A stretch of DNA of 55,016 bases from a gamma proteobacterium L18 (GTDB taxonomy: Bacteria; Pseudomonadota; Gammaproteobacteria; Pseudomonadales; Pseudomonadaceae): positions 2,796 to 57,811 of the forward strand of contig KI547179.1 in NCBI GenBank assembly GCA_000497835.1. Direction: 5' to 3'. Positions 7,633 to 15,377 of this stretch are shown in pieces. The notes beneath the pieces are model-generated. The model was given only the letters and a program-made list of their open reading frames with translations, had not been told where the DNA came from and did no database searches. Position 1 is the first letter of the stretch, and every line of letters begins with the position of its first letter. Both the position numbers and the translations under genes were made by a program.

Positions 7633-8340
7633 ATGACGCATTCCACGATCAGGGTCGATCACCTGACGATCAACTATTACGGCCCTCCCGGGGCACAGGC
7701 AGGCCTTGACGCTCTCGTGGCTGCCGCCGCTAAGCAAACTGCGGCCCCAGCACCCCTGCAATCTTCCGTCGAGCTGGCATCTGATACTTCGCCGGCACAA
7801 GCTCATCAGATGGATGAGCCTGCCGAACCATCGGCGCCCGCTCCGGTTGAGCATTCGACTCAATCTCAGCCCCTGGCTGAGCTCGAACTTCCATCCATTG
7901 GCGATCTCTGGCCAGGCCAAGGCGGCATCTATGCCGGCGTGCGCCAGTACCCCGAAGGCCTGTGCCACTTGATCGTCGCCGCAGCCGACGCCGGCAGCCA
8001 CGCATGGGGGGCGCGGGAAGCAGAAACGATGGCAATCAGCCTCACGGACGGCGTGATCAACACGCTTGAGCTGGCAGTAAATGGCCCGTACAGCCCTGCT
8101 GTAGATGCTGCGCGCCTCCATACCGCAGACGGACACCAGAACTTCTACCTGCCCGCCATCGCCGAGTTGCATCACGCCTGGGCCTCAATCCCGGAGGCCT
8201 TCATTAACGACTCGTACTGGTCGAGCTCGGAGCGCTCCGCGAAGGGCGCATTCCGTATCGACTTTGCCGCCGGCGTTCAGCTCGGCAGCACGAAGGACAC
8301 CGCGCACCTGGTGCGTCCAGTTCGCCGCTTCACTGCCTAA
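7633..8340 (+). CDS. DUF1566-like (Lcl C-terminal) protein, first copy
   Basis: 235 aa. An N-terminal part (1-95) rich in Ala/Pro/Gln acts as a linker; the C-terminal 130 residues fit the DUF1566/Lcl_C pattern: IYAGV near the start, LPAIAELHHAWASIP, DSYWSSSER, then FRIDFAAGVQL and LVRPVRRF. These folds are related to C-type lectin/FGE modules and are common in bacterial and phage proteins of unknown function. GGAGAAAGTG precedes the ATG. First gene of the rightward operon that ends with the integrase. Confidence 0.75.
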   Translation: MTHSTIRVDHLTINYYGPPGAQAGLDALVAAAAKQTAAPAPLQSSVELASDTSPAQAHQMDEPAEPSAPAPVEHSTQSQPLAELELPSIGDLWPGQGGIYAGVRQYPEGLCHLIVAAADAGSHAWGAREAETMAISLTDGVINTLELAVNGPYSPAVDAARLHTADGHQNFYLPAIAELHHAWASIPEAFINDSYWSSSERSAKGAFRIDFAAGVQLGSTKDTAHLVRPVRRFTA

Positions 8341-8364
8341 GCCCAGAAACACAGGAGCCTCACC

Positions 8365-8547
8365 ATGCTTATCCTCACACGCCGCGTCGGCGAGAAAATC
8401 ATCATCGACGGGAAGATCGTTGTCGTCGTCCAGCAGGTAATCAACAACCAGGTGCGTATCGGCATCCAGGCGCCAGAGAGCGTTGAGATCCTGCGCGAGG
8501 AAGTGTTTCAACGTAGTCAGTCGGAGGTGAACCATGCAGCCAACTGA
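8365..8547 (+). CDS. csrA: Phage-encoded CsrA/RsmA-type RNA-binding regulator
   Basis: 60 aa, the usual CsrA length. It begins MLILTRRVGEKIIID, includes VRIGIQAPESVEILREEV, and keeps the N-terminal LTRR and the IxAPxxVxILREEV RNA-binding surface. CsrA dimers bind GGA in mRNA leaders; a prophage copy could modulate the host Rsm network or phage messages. AGGAG lies 8 bases before the ATG. Its end overlaps the next ATG by 14 bases. Confidence 0.93.
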   Translation: MLILTRRVGEKIIIDGKIVVVVQQVINNQVRIGIQAPESVEILREEVFQRSQSEVNHAAN

Positions 8548-8956
8548 CCGCGTGACCGTGGTGCTGAAGGCTCGCGAGGGTGAATCCTTGGCCCAGCACA
8601 TCGCCCCATTCATCACCCTGGGCGCCACCGTGCTGGTAGGCCGCCATGGAGCGGTTGTCACGGCAGCCAGCGAAGGCGACCAAATCGAGCAGGCGCACCA
8701 GCTCGAGCAGCAACTGGCGCTGGCCGAGGGTGCCATCAAGCGCGGCGTGCGCCCGGGGTGCGGCCTTCGCATTGACGATTGGATCGCTACGGTAGCCAAC
8801 GCTCGCCGCTACGAATTCCTGCGTGATCACGCCCTCAAGACCGGCAACGCCAACGTGCCTATGGTCCGCAGAGGCATCGGTGATCCCTGCCGCGGTGAGG
8901 CTCTGGACGCGCTGATGGACCAATTCCTTGCCCAGCAGCAGGAGGTGCAATCGTGA
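8534..8956 (+). CDS. Hypothetical phage protein, 140 aa
   Basis: Begins MQPTDRVTVVLKAREGESLA. Soluble and helical, with a Gln-rich segment (IEQAHQLEQQLALAEGAIKR) and a C-terminal LDALMDQFLAQQQE. It overlaps csrA by 14 bases and the following DUF1566-like gene by four bases. A gene between csrA and a DUF1566 gene in the same coupled block suggests a joint function, but no motif gives one. Confidence 0.7.
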   Translation: MQPTDRVTVVLKAREGESLAQHIAPFITLGATVLVGRHGAVVTAASEGDQIEQAHQLEQQLALAEGAIKRGVRPGCGLRIDDWIATVANARRYEFLRDHALKTGNANVPMVRRGIGDPCRGEALDALMDQFLAQQQEVQS

Positions 8957-9681
8957 AGCGCCGCGAGATCAACCAAGCAGCCCTGCCCGCGATTGGCCAG
9001 CCGCTGGCCGGCGGTTTCTATGCTGGCCGCATCTTTTTTGACGGTGCCGAATACGCCCTGATCGATGCCGGCCGGGATTACGAGTGCGAGGCGCATTGGT
9101 GGGATCGCTCTGGCCCACGGCCGCGCATCCAGGGCGCCACATCACGCTTCGATGGGCTGGCCAACACCAAGGCTATGGCCGAGGAAGGCAGTGCAATCGC
9201 CGTTAAGGTTCTTGGCCTGAATGTGCGCGGCACCTGGGGCTGGCACATTCCCTCAATCGAGGAGCTGCAGGTCATTCGTTCAAATCTGCTTCAACTGGCC
9301 GACTGGGATCACCGCATGTGCGCCAGCGCTCCACAGGCATTCGGTAAGACGCAGTACTGGTCCAGCACCCAGAAAGAGAATGCCGCGACCGCATGGCTGA
9401 TGGGCATGTACCCGTGGGGTGTCCCTGATACCAATTGGGTATCCGGCGCCAACGGCGTGCGCCCGGCGAAGGTATTGCGAATCAAGGAGGCGAGTTTCGT
9501 TCACGCGCCACATTCGGACGACCCTGAAATTGTGGCGCCGGATCTTTCCGGCCTGGCCGATAGCCCCCAGGTTGCCGAGGTGCTAGGTCGCTTTGTAAAC
9601 GAGGACACCGGCCGCTTCTACGGCCGTGCGGACGACCTGGTGGCCGAACTGGCCAAAATTGCCGGAGGGGCTCAGCCATGA
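8953..9681 (+). CDS. DUF1566-like (Lcl C-terminal) protein, second copy
   Basis: 242 aa. Residues 15-175 fit the DUF1566 pattern: GGFYAGRIFFDGAEYALI, WGWHIPSIEELQVI, TQYWSSTQKENAATAWLM, and GVRPAKVLRI. Unlike the copy at 7633, the domain is N-terminal and is followed by about 65 residues (ending AELAKIAGGAQP). Both ends overlap neighbours by four bases. Role unknown; surface or tail-associated recognition is one possibility for this fold. Confidence 0.75.
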   Translation: MKRREINQAALPAIGQPLAGGFYAGRIFFDGAEYALIDAGRDYECEAHWWDRSGPRPRIQGATSRFDGLANTKAMAEEGSAIAVKVLGLNVRGTWGWHIPSIEELQVIRSNLLQLADWDHRMCASAPQAFGKTQYWSSTQKENAATAWLMGMYPWGVPDTNWVSGANGVRPAKVLRIKEASFVHAPHSDDPEIVAPDLSGLADSPQVAEVLGRFVNEDTGRFYGRADDLVAELAKIAGGAQP

Positions 9682-9974
9682 TGAAAGTTGTGGCAATCAC
9701 CATCCTGGTGCTGATGGCCGTCAGCGCCAGCGCCCGCCAGGACGACCACGCCGGAGAAGAGCTGAACGTCATCAGCGTCCAGCATGACGCGCATCGCCAA
9801 GTCACTTGCTGGGTGCTGAATGGGGTCGGCATAAGTTGCCTGCCAGATAGTTCGCTCCCACAGCAGGCCACCCCCTCAAGCGAGGCTGGACGGGCCTCTC
9901 CGACCAGTGCTGAGCCTGGAAGCCTGCCGTTGCAGGCCGCCCCGCTCCCGCAGAACGAGAGGCTCCAACTATGA
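9678..9974 (+). CDS. Small exported phage protein
   Basis: 98 aa starting MMKVVAITILVLMAVSASAR, a clear cleavable signal peptide (site probably after SASA). The mature part has two cysteines (TCWVLNGVGISCLP) that could form a disulfide, and a disordered Pro/Ser/Ala tail. It overlaps genes on both sides by four bases. A periplasmic prophage product expressed with early-type genes might act on the host envelope or superinfecting phage; this is speculation. Confidence 0.65.
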   Translation: MMKVVAITILVLMAVSASARQDDHAGEELNVISVQHDAHRQVTCWVLNGVGISCLPDSSLPQQATPSSEAGRASPTSAEPGSLPLQAAPLPQNERLQL

Positions 9975-10156
9975 CACGCCAACACAACGGCCCGCTCGGC
10001 CACCGCCTCATGCTGTTGTGGCAACTGCTCCAACAGCCCACAACCACGTTTGGTGAAGTACTGACCCTTTCCGCCGCTTGCGGCATCGACGGCCGCCAGG
10101 TGCTGGCCAATCACTTCAGCCAGCCGCCTTTGAGCGCCGACATGATGGAAGCCTAA
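9971..10156 (+). CDS. Hypothetical phage protein, 61 aa
   Basis: Begins MTRQHNGPLGHRLMLLWQLL. Overlaps the preceding stop by four bases and ends three bases before the next ATG. The sequence PTTTFGEVLTLSAACGIDGRQ could be a short helical DNA- or protein-binding unit, but no family is recognised. The position in the coupled block supports that it is real. Confidence 0.55.
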   Translation: MTRQHNGPLGHRLMLLWQLLQQPTTTFGEVLTLSAACGIDGRQVLANHFSQPPLSADMMEA

Positions 10157-10158
10157 CC

Positions 10159-10977
10159 ATGCTCGACAACCCAGCACACCGCGCCCTTTTCACACTACCG
10201 CCAATGCGCGAGACCACCGAGACGCTGCCCGCCACCCAGCCGTTACCGCCACAGGAGGTCGTTACGGGCGACAAGGAGGTCGACGCAGTGCTTTGGCTGC
10301 GCAAGGTCGTCAGCACCGGCCTGCCGGCCCCCATCGCAGTGGCCATGGAGGCGGCCAAGAAGCTGAAGGCGCCGGCCGAGGTTCTGGAGCGTCGATACCG
10401 CGACCACCTGCTGAAAAACAGCGGGGGCAATCCGTTCGCAACCTTCGGTTCCTTTGGCTTTGCAGACCTCGAAAGCCTGGCCGAGCGAGCCATTGCAACG
10501 CGTGTCCGCGCTGTAGAGGCCGCCGCCCGCTTCGAAGGTGACACGATCTGGGAGGACACGCCGGCAGAGCAGTTCTGCGCCAAGGCCCTGAAGCGCTGCA
10601 AAGGCTTCAAGGACTACATCCAAAACGATAAAGCGGAGGTGGCCAAGCGCTTCCGAAAGCATGGCGACCTGATGCCCCATACGCTCTCCGACTGCCTGGC
10701 AGAGATCGATTACTGGGAGCGCCTGTATTGCCTTCGTGAAGCTGTAGGTGAGCGTGGGGACGGGATGCATGAGGCAATAGCCCGGGAGTGGTTTGTCCGG
10801 GACCAACTGGCGGTGATCAAGCCGAATAGCCGAGACGAGGCCATCCAGGTGCTGGACTACGTCGCCCAGGCTGAGGGCATTGAGCACGACGGCATGGTGG
10901 CCATCTTTCGGAACCTGCTTGATCACCCTGGCGCCGCGGCAGATGCCGAGCCAGGCGTAAGTCTGAGCCAGGCATAG
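10159..10977 (+). CDS. Hypothetical phage protein, 272 aa
   Basis: Starts MLDNPAHRALFTLPPMRETT; the longer open frame upstream overlaps the previous gene and is rejected. The middle is charged and helical (VLWLRKVVSTGLPAPIAVAM, AAKKLKAPAEVLERRYRDHL), without transmembrane segments or catalytic motif. It precedes the excisionase gene by 8 bp. I cannot name a family. Confidence 0.65.
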   Translation: MLDNPAHRALFTLPPMRETTETLPATQPLPPQEVVTGDKEVDAVLWLRKVVSTGLPAPIAVAMEAAKKLKAPAEVLERRYRDHLLKNSGGNPFATFGSFGFADLESLAERAIATRVRAVEAAARFEGDTIWEDTPAEQFCAKALKRCKGFKDYIQNDKAEVAKRFRKHGDLMPHTLSDCLAEIDYWERLYCLREAVGERGDGMHEAIAREWFVRDQLAVIKPNSRDEAIQVLDYVAQAEGIEHDGMVAIFRNLLDHPGAAADAEPGVSLSQA

Positions 10978-10985
10978 GGGGGTAA

Positions 10986-11261
10986 ATGCGCTACGTCACC
11001 GTCAGAAAGTTTGCCAGCGAATCTGGATACACAGAGGACGCGATCCGCTCAAAGATCCGTGACGGAATCTGGCGGCTCGGTGAGATATGGACCAGGGCGC
11101 CGGATGGCCGGACGCTCATCGATGTTGAGGGGTATGAGTCATGGGTAGAGGCGGGAGGGGAGTTCGGGCGGTCTCCGATTCGAGTATCGAAATCACGTTC
11201 ATGTATCGGGGCGTCCGGTGCCGCGAGCGCATCACGCTCAAGCCCACCGCCACTAATCTGA
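10986..11261 (+). CDS. xis: Excisionase-like protein
   Basis: Residues 1-55 (MRYVTVRKFASESGYTEDAI, then EIWTRAPDGRTLIDVEGYESWV) match the small winged-helix excisionases that accompany tyrosine integrases. The frame remains open for a further 30 Ser/Arg/Ala-rich residues that overlap the first 121 bases of the integrase gene; that tail is atypical and may be dispensable. Xis bends attachment-site DNA to direct the adjacent integrase toward excision. Confidence 0.75.
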   Translation: MRYVTVRKFASESGYTEDAIRSKIRDGIWRLGEIWTRAPDGRTLIDVEGYESWVEAGGEFGRSPIRVSKSRSCIGASGAASASRSSPPPLI

Positions 11262-12328
11262 AGAAAGCCGAGCAGCACAAAGCAGCCATTGAACACGCCA
11301 TCTCAATCGGCACCTTTGACTACTCGGTGACTTTCCCCGGCTCAGCCCGGGCAGCAAAGTTCGCCCCAGAGGCCAGTCGGGAAACAGTAAATGGATTCCT
11401 GACCAGGTGGCTGGAAGCCAAGCGAAAGCACATCGCGAGCAGCACCTTCGAAGGGTATCGAAAGCTCGTGGAGCTCCGCCTAGTGCCTGCCCTGGGCGAC
11501 CAGATGCTGGTGGACCTAAAGCGCAAGACCGTCCGCGACTGGCTGGACAAGCTAGAGGTCGGGAATAAAACCCTGAGCAACATCCAGAGCTGCCTGCGCT
11601 CCGCGCTGAATGATGCGTGCGAGGAGGAACTGATTGAGTCGAACCCTCTCGCTGGCTGGACCTACTCGCGGAAAGAGGCGCCGCCGAAGGACGATGATGT
11701 GGACCCGTTCAGCCCTGAGGAGCAGCAAGCAATCCTTGCCGCCCTCACCGGCCAAGCCAGAAACCTTGTCCAATTCGCGCTATGGACCGGCCTTCGAACC
11801 AGTGAACTGGTTGCGTTGGAATGGGGGGACGTTGACTGGCTACGTGGCGAGGTAATGATCACCCGCGCTATGACCCAGGCCGCCGGCGGGACTGCGGAGG
11901 TCACCAAAACTACCGCTGGGCGTCGAGCCGTGAAGCTGTTGCGCCCAGCCCTGGAGGCGCTGAAAGCTCAGAAAGAGCACACCTTCCTAGCTGACCAGGA
12001 GGTCTTCCAAAATCCGCGAACGCTGGAGCGTTGGGCTGGAGATCAGCCGATCAGAAAAACGATGTGGATGCCGGCGATGAAGAAGTCTGGGGTCCGGTAT
12101 CGACGCCCCTACCAGACTCGGCACACTTATGCGTCGATGATGCTTTCCGCGGGCGAACACCCGATGTGGGTGGCGAAGCAGATGGGTCATACCGATTGGA
12201 CTATGATCGCTAGGGTTTATGGGCGATGGATGCCGGCGGCAGATGTTCAGGCTGGAAGTAAGGCCGAGCAGCTCTGGAGCGCGTGCCCTAGCGATTTTAG
12301 TCGCGCGGAACGTAGCCAAAAATCTTAG
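11141..12328 (+). CDS. int: Tyrosine recombinase, phage integrase
   Basis: 395 aa. An N-terminal arm-binding region begins MGRGGRGV and a SAM-like core-binding domain covers about 80-165 (VNGFLTRWLEAKRKHIASST). The catalytic domain carries Arg in LWTGLRTSELVALEWGD, the RxxRH-type box in RPYQTRHTYASMML, His in KQMGHTDW, and Tyr in ARVYGRWMP. The att core 1.2 kb downstream indicates integration at the 3' end of ssrA. The start overlaps the excisionase gene by 121 bases and is kept because the GRGGRGV opening is conserved in related integrases (recollection). Confidence 0.93.
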   Translation: MGRGGRGVRAVSDSSIEITFMYRGVRCRERITLKPTATNLKKAEQHKAAIEHAISIGTFDYSVTFPGSARAAKFAPEASRETVNGFLTRWLEAKRKHIASSTFEGYRKLVELRLVPALGDQMLVDLKRKTVRDWLDKLEVGNKTLSNIQSCLRSALNDACEEELIESNPLAGWTYSRKEAPPKDDDVDPFSPEEQQAILAALTGQARNLVQFALWTGLRTSELVALEWGDVDWLRGEVMITRAMTQAAGGTAEVTKTTAGRRAVKLLRPALEALKAQKEHTFLADQEVFQNPRTLERWAGDQPIRKTMWMPAMKKSGVRYRRPYQTRHTYASMMLSAGEHPMWVAKQMGHTDWTMIARVYGRWMPAADVQAGSKAEQLWSACPSDFSRAERSQKS

Positions 12329-12417
12329 ATTTCCCGTCGACATTTTTTCCAATCATTTACCAGTAATAGCTGCGCATGGTTTAGCATGCACCGCATCAGA
12401 TCAGGTAGGAGGCAGCA

Positions 12418-13476
12418 ATGGCAATTTACGCACTTTGGAACAACAAAGGAGGGGTGGGTAAGAGCTATCTCACGTTCCAGATCGCCTCCGAGTACGCGAT
12501 TCAGAACCCAGAAAAACGAGTCCTTGTCATCGACGTCTGCCCCCAGGCGAACTCGTCGTCGATGATCCTTGGCGGGATTGAGAACGGGGAAAACGCGCTC
12601 AACGCCATTCACTCGGCCAATCCGCGCAGAACGATCTCAGGCTACATTGAGGATCGGATTCTCAGCCCATATGTTAACCCGAATACCGGCGCTAACTTCG
12701 TTACGCAGGCTCGTGCGATAAACCACGAGGTTCCGGATAACCTTTATCTGGTCGTTGGTGATGAACAGCTTGAGATTCAAGCCTCCCGAGTTATGTCTGC
12801 CACGTTCCCTGGCCCGCAAGATGCTTGGAGAATTGTTCACACTTGGCTGAGCGACCTAATCAATGATATCGCGAACAGCTGGAATCAGATCGACTACACC
12901 GTATTTATTGACTGCAATCCAAGCTTTTCTGTGTATACAGAGCTTGCAATGTCAGCAGCAGACAGGCTTTTGATTCCGTTTTCAGCAGATGGCTCCAGCA
13001 AGCGAGCAGTGCGCGCTGTACTGTCTCTCGTTTACGGTATCGCACGCCAAGCTGGCCAGCAGCAATCCGAGTTTTTCCTTAATACTGGAAGATATCGTAT
13101 GAGCTTTCCGGATATATATATGTATATTGGAAACAGGCTCACTCAGATGAACCAATCCTCTGCTGCCGCCTTTAAGACTGTCGTGAATGAAATTGGAGAT
13201 GAAATTTACGATGTCTGGAGAGCGAATCCTAATTTGTTCTGCATCCATCCTAATGGGACGGCGATTCCGAATAACAAAAAGCTATTCAAGGCCATGTTTC
13301 AGTACGAGGTAAATGATGCGAACTCGGCTTCCGTGGTCTCCGGCGCGATAGGAACGCCGATCTCGACACTGCGCGCAGGACAGGCGAATGTTCTGGGTAA
13401 AAATGTCACGGTGAATCAGAGCCAGCTAGACAAGCAGGTTCCAAACCTGGTGGACCTAGTCACTGCTATCGAATGA
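12418..13476 (+). CDS. ParA/MinD-like ATPase, prophage cargo
   Basis: 352 aa. Deviant Walker A (NNKGGVGKSYL) at residue 8, Walker A' region VLVIDVCPQANSS, and VFIDCNPSFSVYTELAMSA followed by DRLLIPFSADGSSKRAV identify the ParA family. The usual DxDPQ reads DVCPQ. The C-terminal half is unlike plasmid ParA and no ParB gene adjoins. It has a strong ribosome binding site (GTAGGAGGCAGCA) and visibly AT-richer codons than the phage operons. A single gene between integrase and att is typical moron or defence-cargo placement; function unknown. Confidence 0.85.
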   Translation: MAIYALWNNKGGVGKSYLTFQIASEYAIQNPEKRVLVIDVCPQANSSSMILGGIENGENALNAIHSANPRRTISGYIEDRILSPYVNPNTGANFVTQARAINHEVPDNLYLVVGDEQLEIQASRVMSATFPGPQDAWRIVHTWLSDLINDIANSWNQIDYTVFIDCNPSFSVYTELAMSAADRLLIPFSADGSSKRAVRAVLSLVYGIARQAGQQQSEFFLNTGRYRMSFPDIYMYIGNRLTQMNQSSAAAFKTVVNEIGDEIYDVWRANPNLFCIHPNGTAIPNNKKLFKAMFQYEVNDANSASVVSGAIGTPISTLRAGQANVLGKNVTVNQSQLDKQVPNLVDLVTAIE

Positions 13477-13523
13477 CAGCATTATGGCAGCATAAGGGAT
13501 AAAGCCCCCGCCCATCATGACTT

Positions 13524-13548
13524 GGACGGGGGTTCAAATCCCCCCGGC
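13524..13548 (+). other. Attachment-site core derived from the ssrA (tmRNA) 3' end
   Basis: The 25 bases comprise the T-arm GGGGGTTCAAATCCCCCC with flanking GGAC and GGC, which I recall as identical to the 3' end of Pseudomonas tmRNA just before TCCACCA. Here ACATCAACG follows instead, and no tmRNA body lies upstream, so this is a duplicated att core and not a functional RNA gene. Upstream CCCCCGCCC could pair with it and serve as a terminator for the ParA-like gene. Confidence 0.82.
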
Positions 13549-13715
13549 ACATCAACGTATTAAGCTGTCGCAGTACGACAGAAAACCCAACGTGATTTCC
13601 AGTACCCCATCCCAAATACTGAGGATCAGTAAATGGTTGGCCTAGCAGCAGCTGCCGAACCAGGCTTCGAGGCGCTCCACGTCACCTATTTCGGCGCTGC
13701 AGATTACCCAATCCA

Positions 13716-14672
13716 TCACTCCTCCGTCTGCCCTTGGCTTCCGATATCTCGATACCTCTGCTTGCCCCACACGGTCGGGTCTGGCATCACCTCGATCACT
13801 CGCGCCGGCGGACGCTTGATTCGAAACCCAGGCTCCATGTCTTCCCGTATTTTGAGGTATTGGCCCAGAAAGGCGTCATATGCCAGGCGTGGGGCGTATT
13901 GCACGTTTCCTTTCTGATCCACTGCTTCACCGTGGTAGAAGAAGTCAACGCCCTGCGCTAATGGCAACGACAGGCTAGCGATGGGCTTGTAATCACCCTC
14001 ATAGAGGGTGACCCGGAGCTTTGCTTGAGTCCCATACAACAGGCCCATCTGTTCGACGAACCAATTGACATACATATCGCCGTTGATTCGTACCGGTGAG
14101 ATCTCAGGGATTATGTAGGCGGTGTCCAGCTCGCGGTTTTTACGCAAGCGACTGGCCATGCCATTAAGCGCCAACCCCTCACCGAATTGAATATCGACCT
14201 GCTTACCTGCATCGATCTTGATTGGTTTGTTCAGGGAAAGCGCAGGCCAAAGCAAATTCCTGTAGCCGTATGCGCCGCCCCCCTTCGACAGGTTTCTCGC
14301 CTGCACTATCTCCCATTTGGCGGCAGTCAGAAGAACCGGTGCTTCCGTTATGTTCGTCGCGCGAACGGACAAAAACGCCTGCTCGTTGATGGATTTCCCG
14401 TCACCACTGGGTCGCCCGAACATCGCCGTTGGGCTTAACCAAGCTTCTGCCACGAACAACTTACGGCCTCGGCTTGCGGCGGTGATATCAGTCAGGCGCT
14501 CTAGCGCGTCTTTAGTGATGGCGATGCATGTACTGTTGCCCACTGCGCCCGTACCGGTGATGATTGACGAGCATGGTCCAGTGGTCTGCATAGTCTCTGA
14601 TTGCGCGACAGCCAGTTGGGGAGACATCAACACCGCGATCACCAGCGAATGACGGAATTTGCCAGCTATCAT
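13716..14672 (-). CDS. Exported hypothetical protein, 318 aa
   Basis: N-terminus MIAGKFRHSLVIAVLMSPQLAVAQ is a signal peptide. The mature protein has a Cys pair (PCSSIITGTGAVGNSTC) and a beta-rich body (QVDIQFGEGLALNGMAS, AKLRVTLYEGDYKPIASLSL). No family recognised. Its start overlaps by four bases the stop of the membrane protein encoded upstream, so the two are coupled. It lies just outside the prophage att core, in AT-richer accessory DNA. Confidence 0.75.
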   Translation of the reverse strand: MIAGKFRHSLVIAVLMSPQLAVAQSETMQTTGPCSSIITGTGAVGNSTCIAITKDALERLTDITAASRGRKLFVAEAWLSPTAMFGRPSGDGKSINEQAFLSVRATNITEAPVLLTAAKWEIVQARNLSKGGGAYGYRNLLWPALSLNKPIKIDAGKQVDIQFGEGLALNGMASRLRKNRELDTAYIIPEISPVRINGDMYVNWFVEQMGLLYGTQAKLRVTLYEGDYKPIASLSLPLAQGVDFFYHGEAVDQKGNVQYAPRLAYDAFLGQYLKIREDMEPGFRIKRPPARVIEVMPDPTVWGKQRYRDIGSQGQTEE

Positions 14673-15064
14673 GGCCGCGTATCGACCGTAGATCTGACCA
14701 CTGCGCCCTTCCCCGTGACAATTGGCGAGGCTGCGCCATGGGTGGAAAGTCCGCCATTGGATGTAGGCTCTACAGGCGCAGCCTTGGTCGGCCCTCTGAC
14801 TTGAGTGACAACATCCGCGTCGAGCGCGGTGACTATCGGGGAGCTGTCGTTACTTGTGGTCGTGGGAGCGGCCGGTTGCTCAGCTGCCCGTAGTGTCATG
14901 CCTATCCCGTCACGCAGCGCTTCGACTTTAACCTCGCGGTTTTGAAGCACTGCTACAGCAGCCAGCACTGCGATCACAATGACAAAGGTGATCGTGACGA
15001 TTGATAGCTTCCGGGCGCTTTTGCGCCGTGCGGGCGTACCCTGCGAAGGATTGTTCAAATGCAT
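14669..15064 (-). CDS. Single-pass membrane protein, 131 aa
   Basis: A short basic N-terminus (ARRKSARKL) is followed by one hydrophobic helix (SIVTITFVIVIAVLAAVAVL, residues 20-40), then a long periplasmic Ser/Thr/Pro-rich part. Near its end it has SPIVTGKGAVVRST, which resembles SSIITGTGAVGNST in the coupled exported protein. AAGGAGT lies just before the ATG. Probably a membrane anchor partner; function unknown. Confidence 0.65.
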   Translation of the reverse strand: MHLNNPSQGTPARRKSARKLSIVTITFVIVIAVLAAVAVLQNREVKVEALRDGIGMTLRAAEQPAAPTTTSNDSSPIVTALDADVVTQVRGPTKAAPVEPTSNGGLSTHGAASPIVTGKGAVVRSTVDTRP

Positions 15065-15377
15065 AACTCCTTGAGTGTGTAGGTGCGCTATCCGTGCTGG
15101 CGCCGCTTGTTAGTTAAAGGTGCAATAGTTGCGCGGGGCTCATGAGGGTACACGAGTGAATGAACACTATGAAAACAATGGTGATGAGCCTTGATGTTAC
15201 TTGCCGGGAGAGAGCAGTCCTTAAAAACCGCTGGATGCCAGATATCCAGGTGTCCACATTCCATAAAACGTGGGCACCTACCCGTAGAGGCTTGAGCACA
15301 TCTCAAGACTTGCGCACAGCTTGCCGCCTACGCCATGAACAAGGCCCACTCCGGAAAATCGTGACCAAGGTCATCGG
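15065..15377. other. Intergenic region without a gene
   Basis: About 310 bp with only short, weakly supported open frames. It holds the first copy of a 30-bp hairpin repeat (15249-15278). The promoter of the membrane-protein gene at 15064 should lie at its left end, but I could not pick a convincing -35/-10 pair. Confidence 0.6.
15249..15278. repeat. 30-bp hairpin repeat, copy 1
   Basis: Arms GGTGTCCAC and GTGGGCACC (one mismatch) around the 12-base loop ATTCCATAAAAC. It differs from the copy at 16141 at a single base. Origin unknown; could be ends of a lost mobile element or a small dispersed repeat. Confidence 0.9.

Noticed and set aside
7633..9681. Diversity-generating retroelement
   Set aside because: DUF1566-like proteins are present but no reverse transcriptase or template/variable repeat pair was seen.
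13480..13560. A tRNA or complete tmRNA gene
   Set aside because: Only the T-arm and part of the acceptor are present; no matching 5' acceptor, D-arm or tmRNA body upstream.
13633..13917. 94-codon plus-strand open frame next to att
   Set aside because: Mostly antisense to the exported protein gene and without motif.
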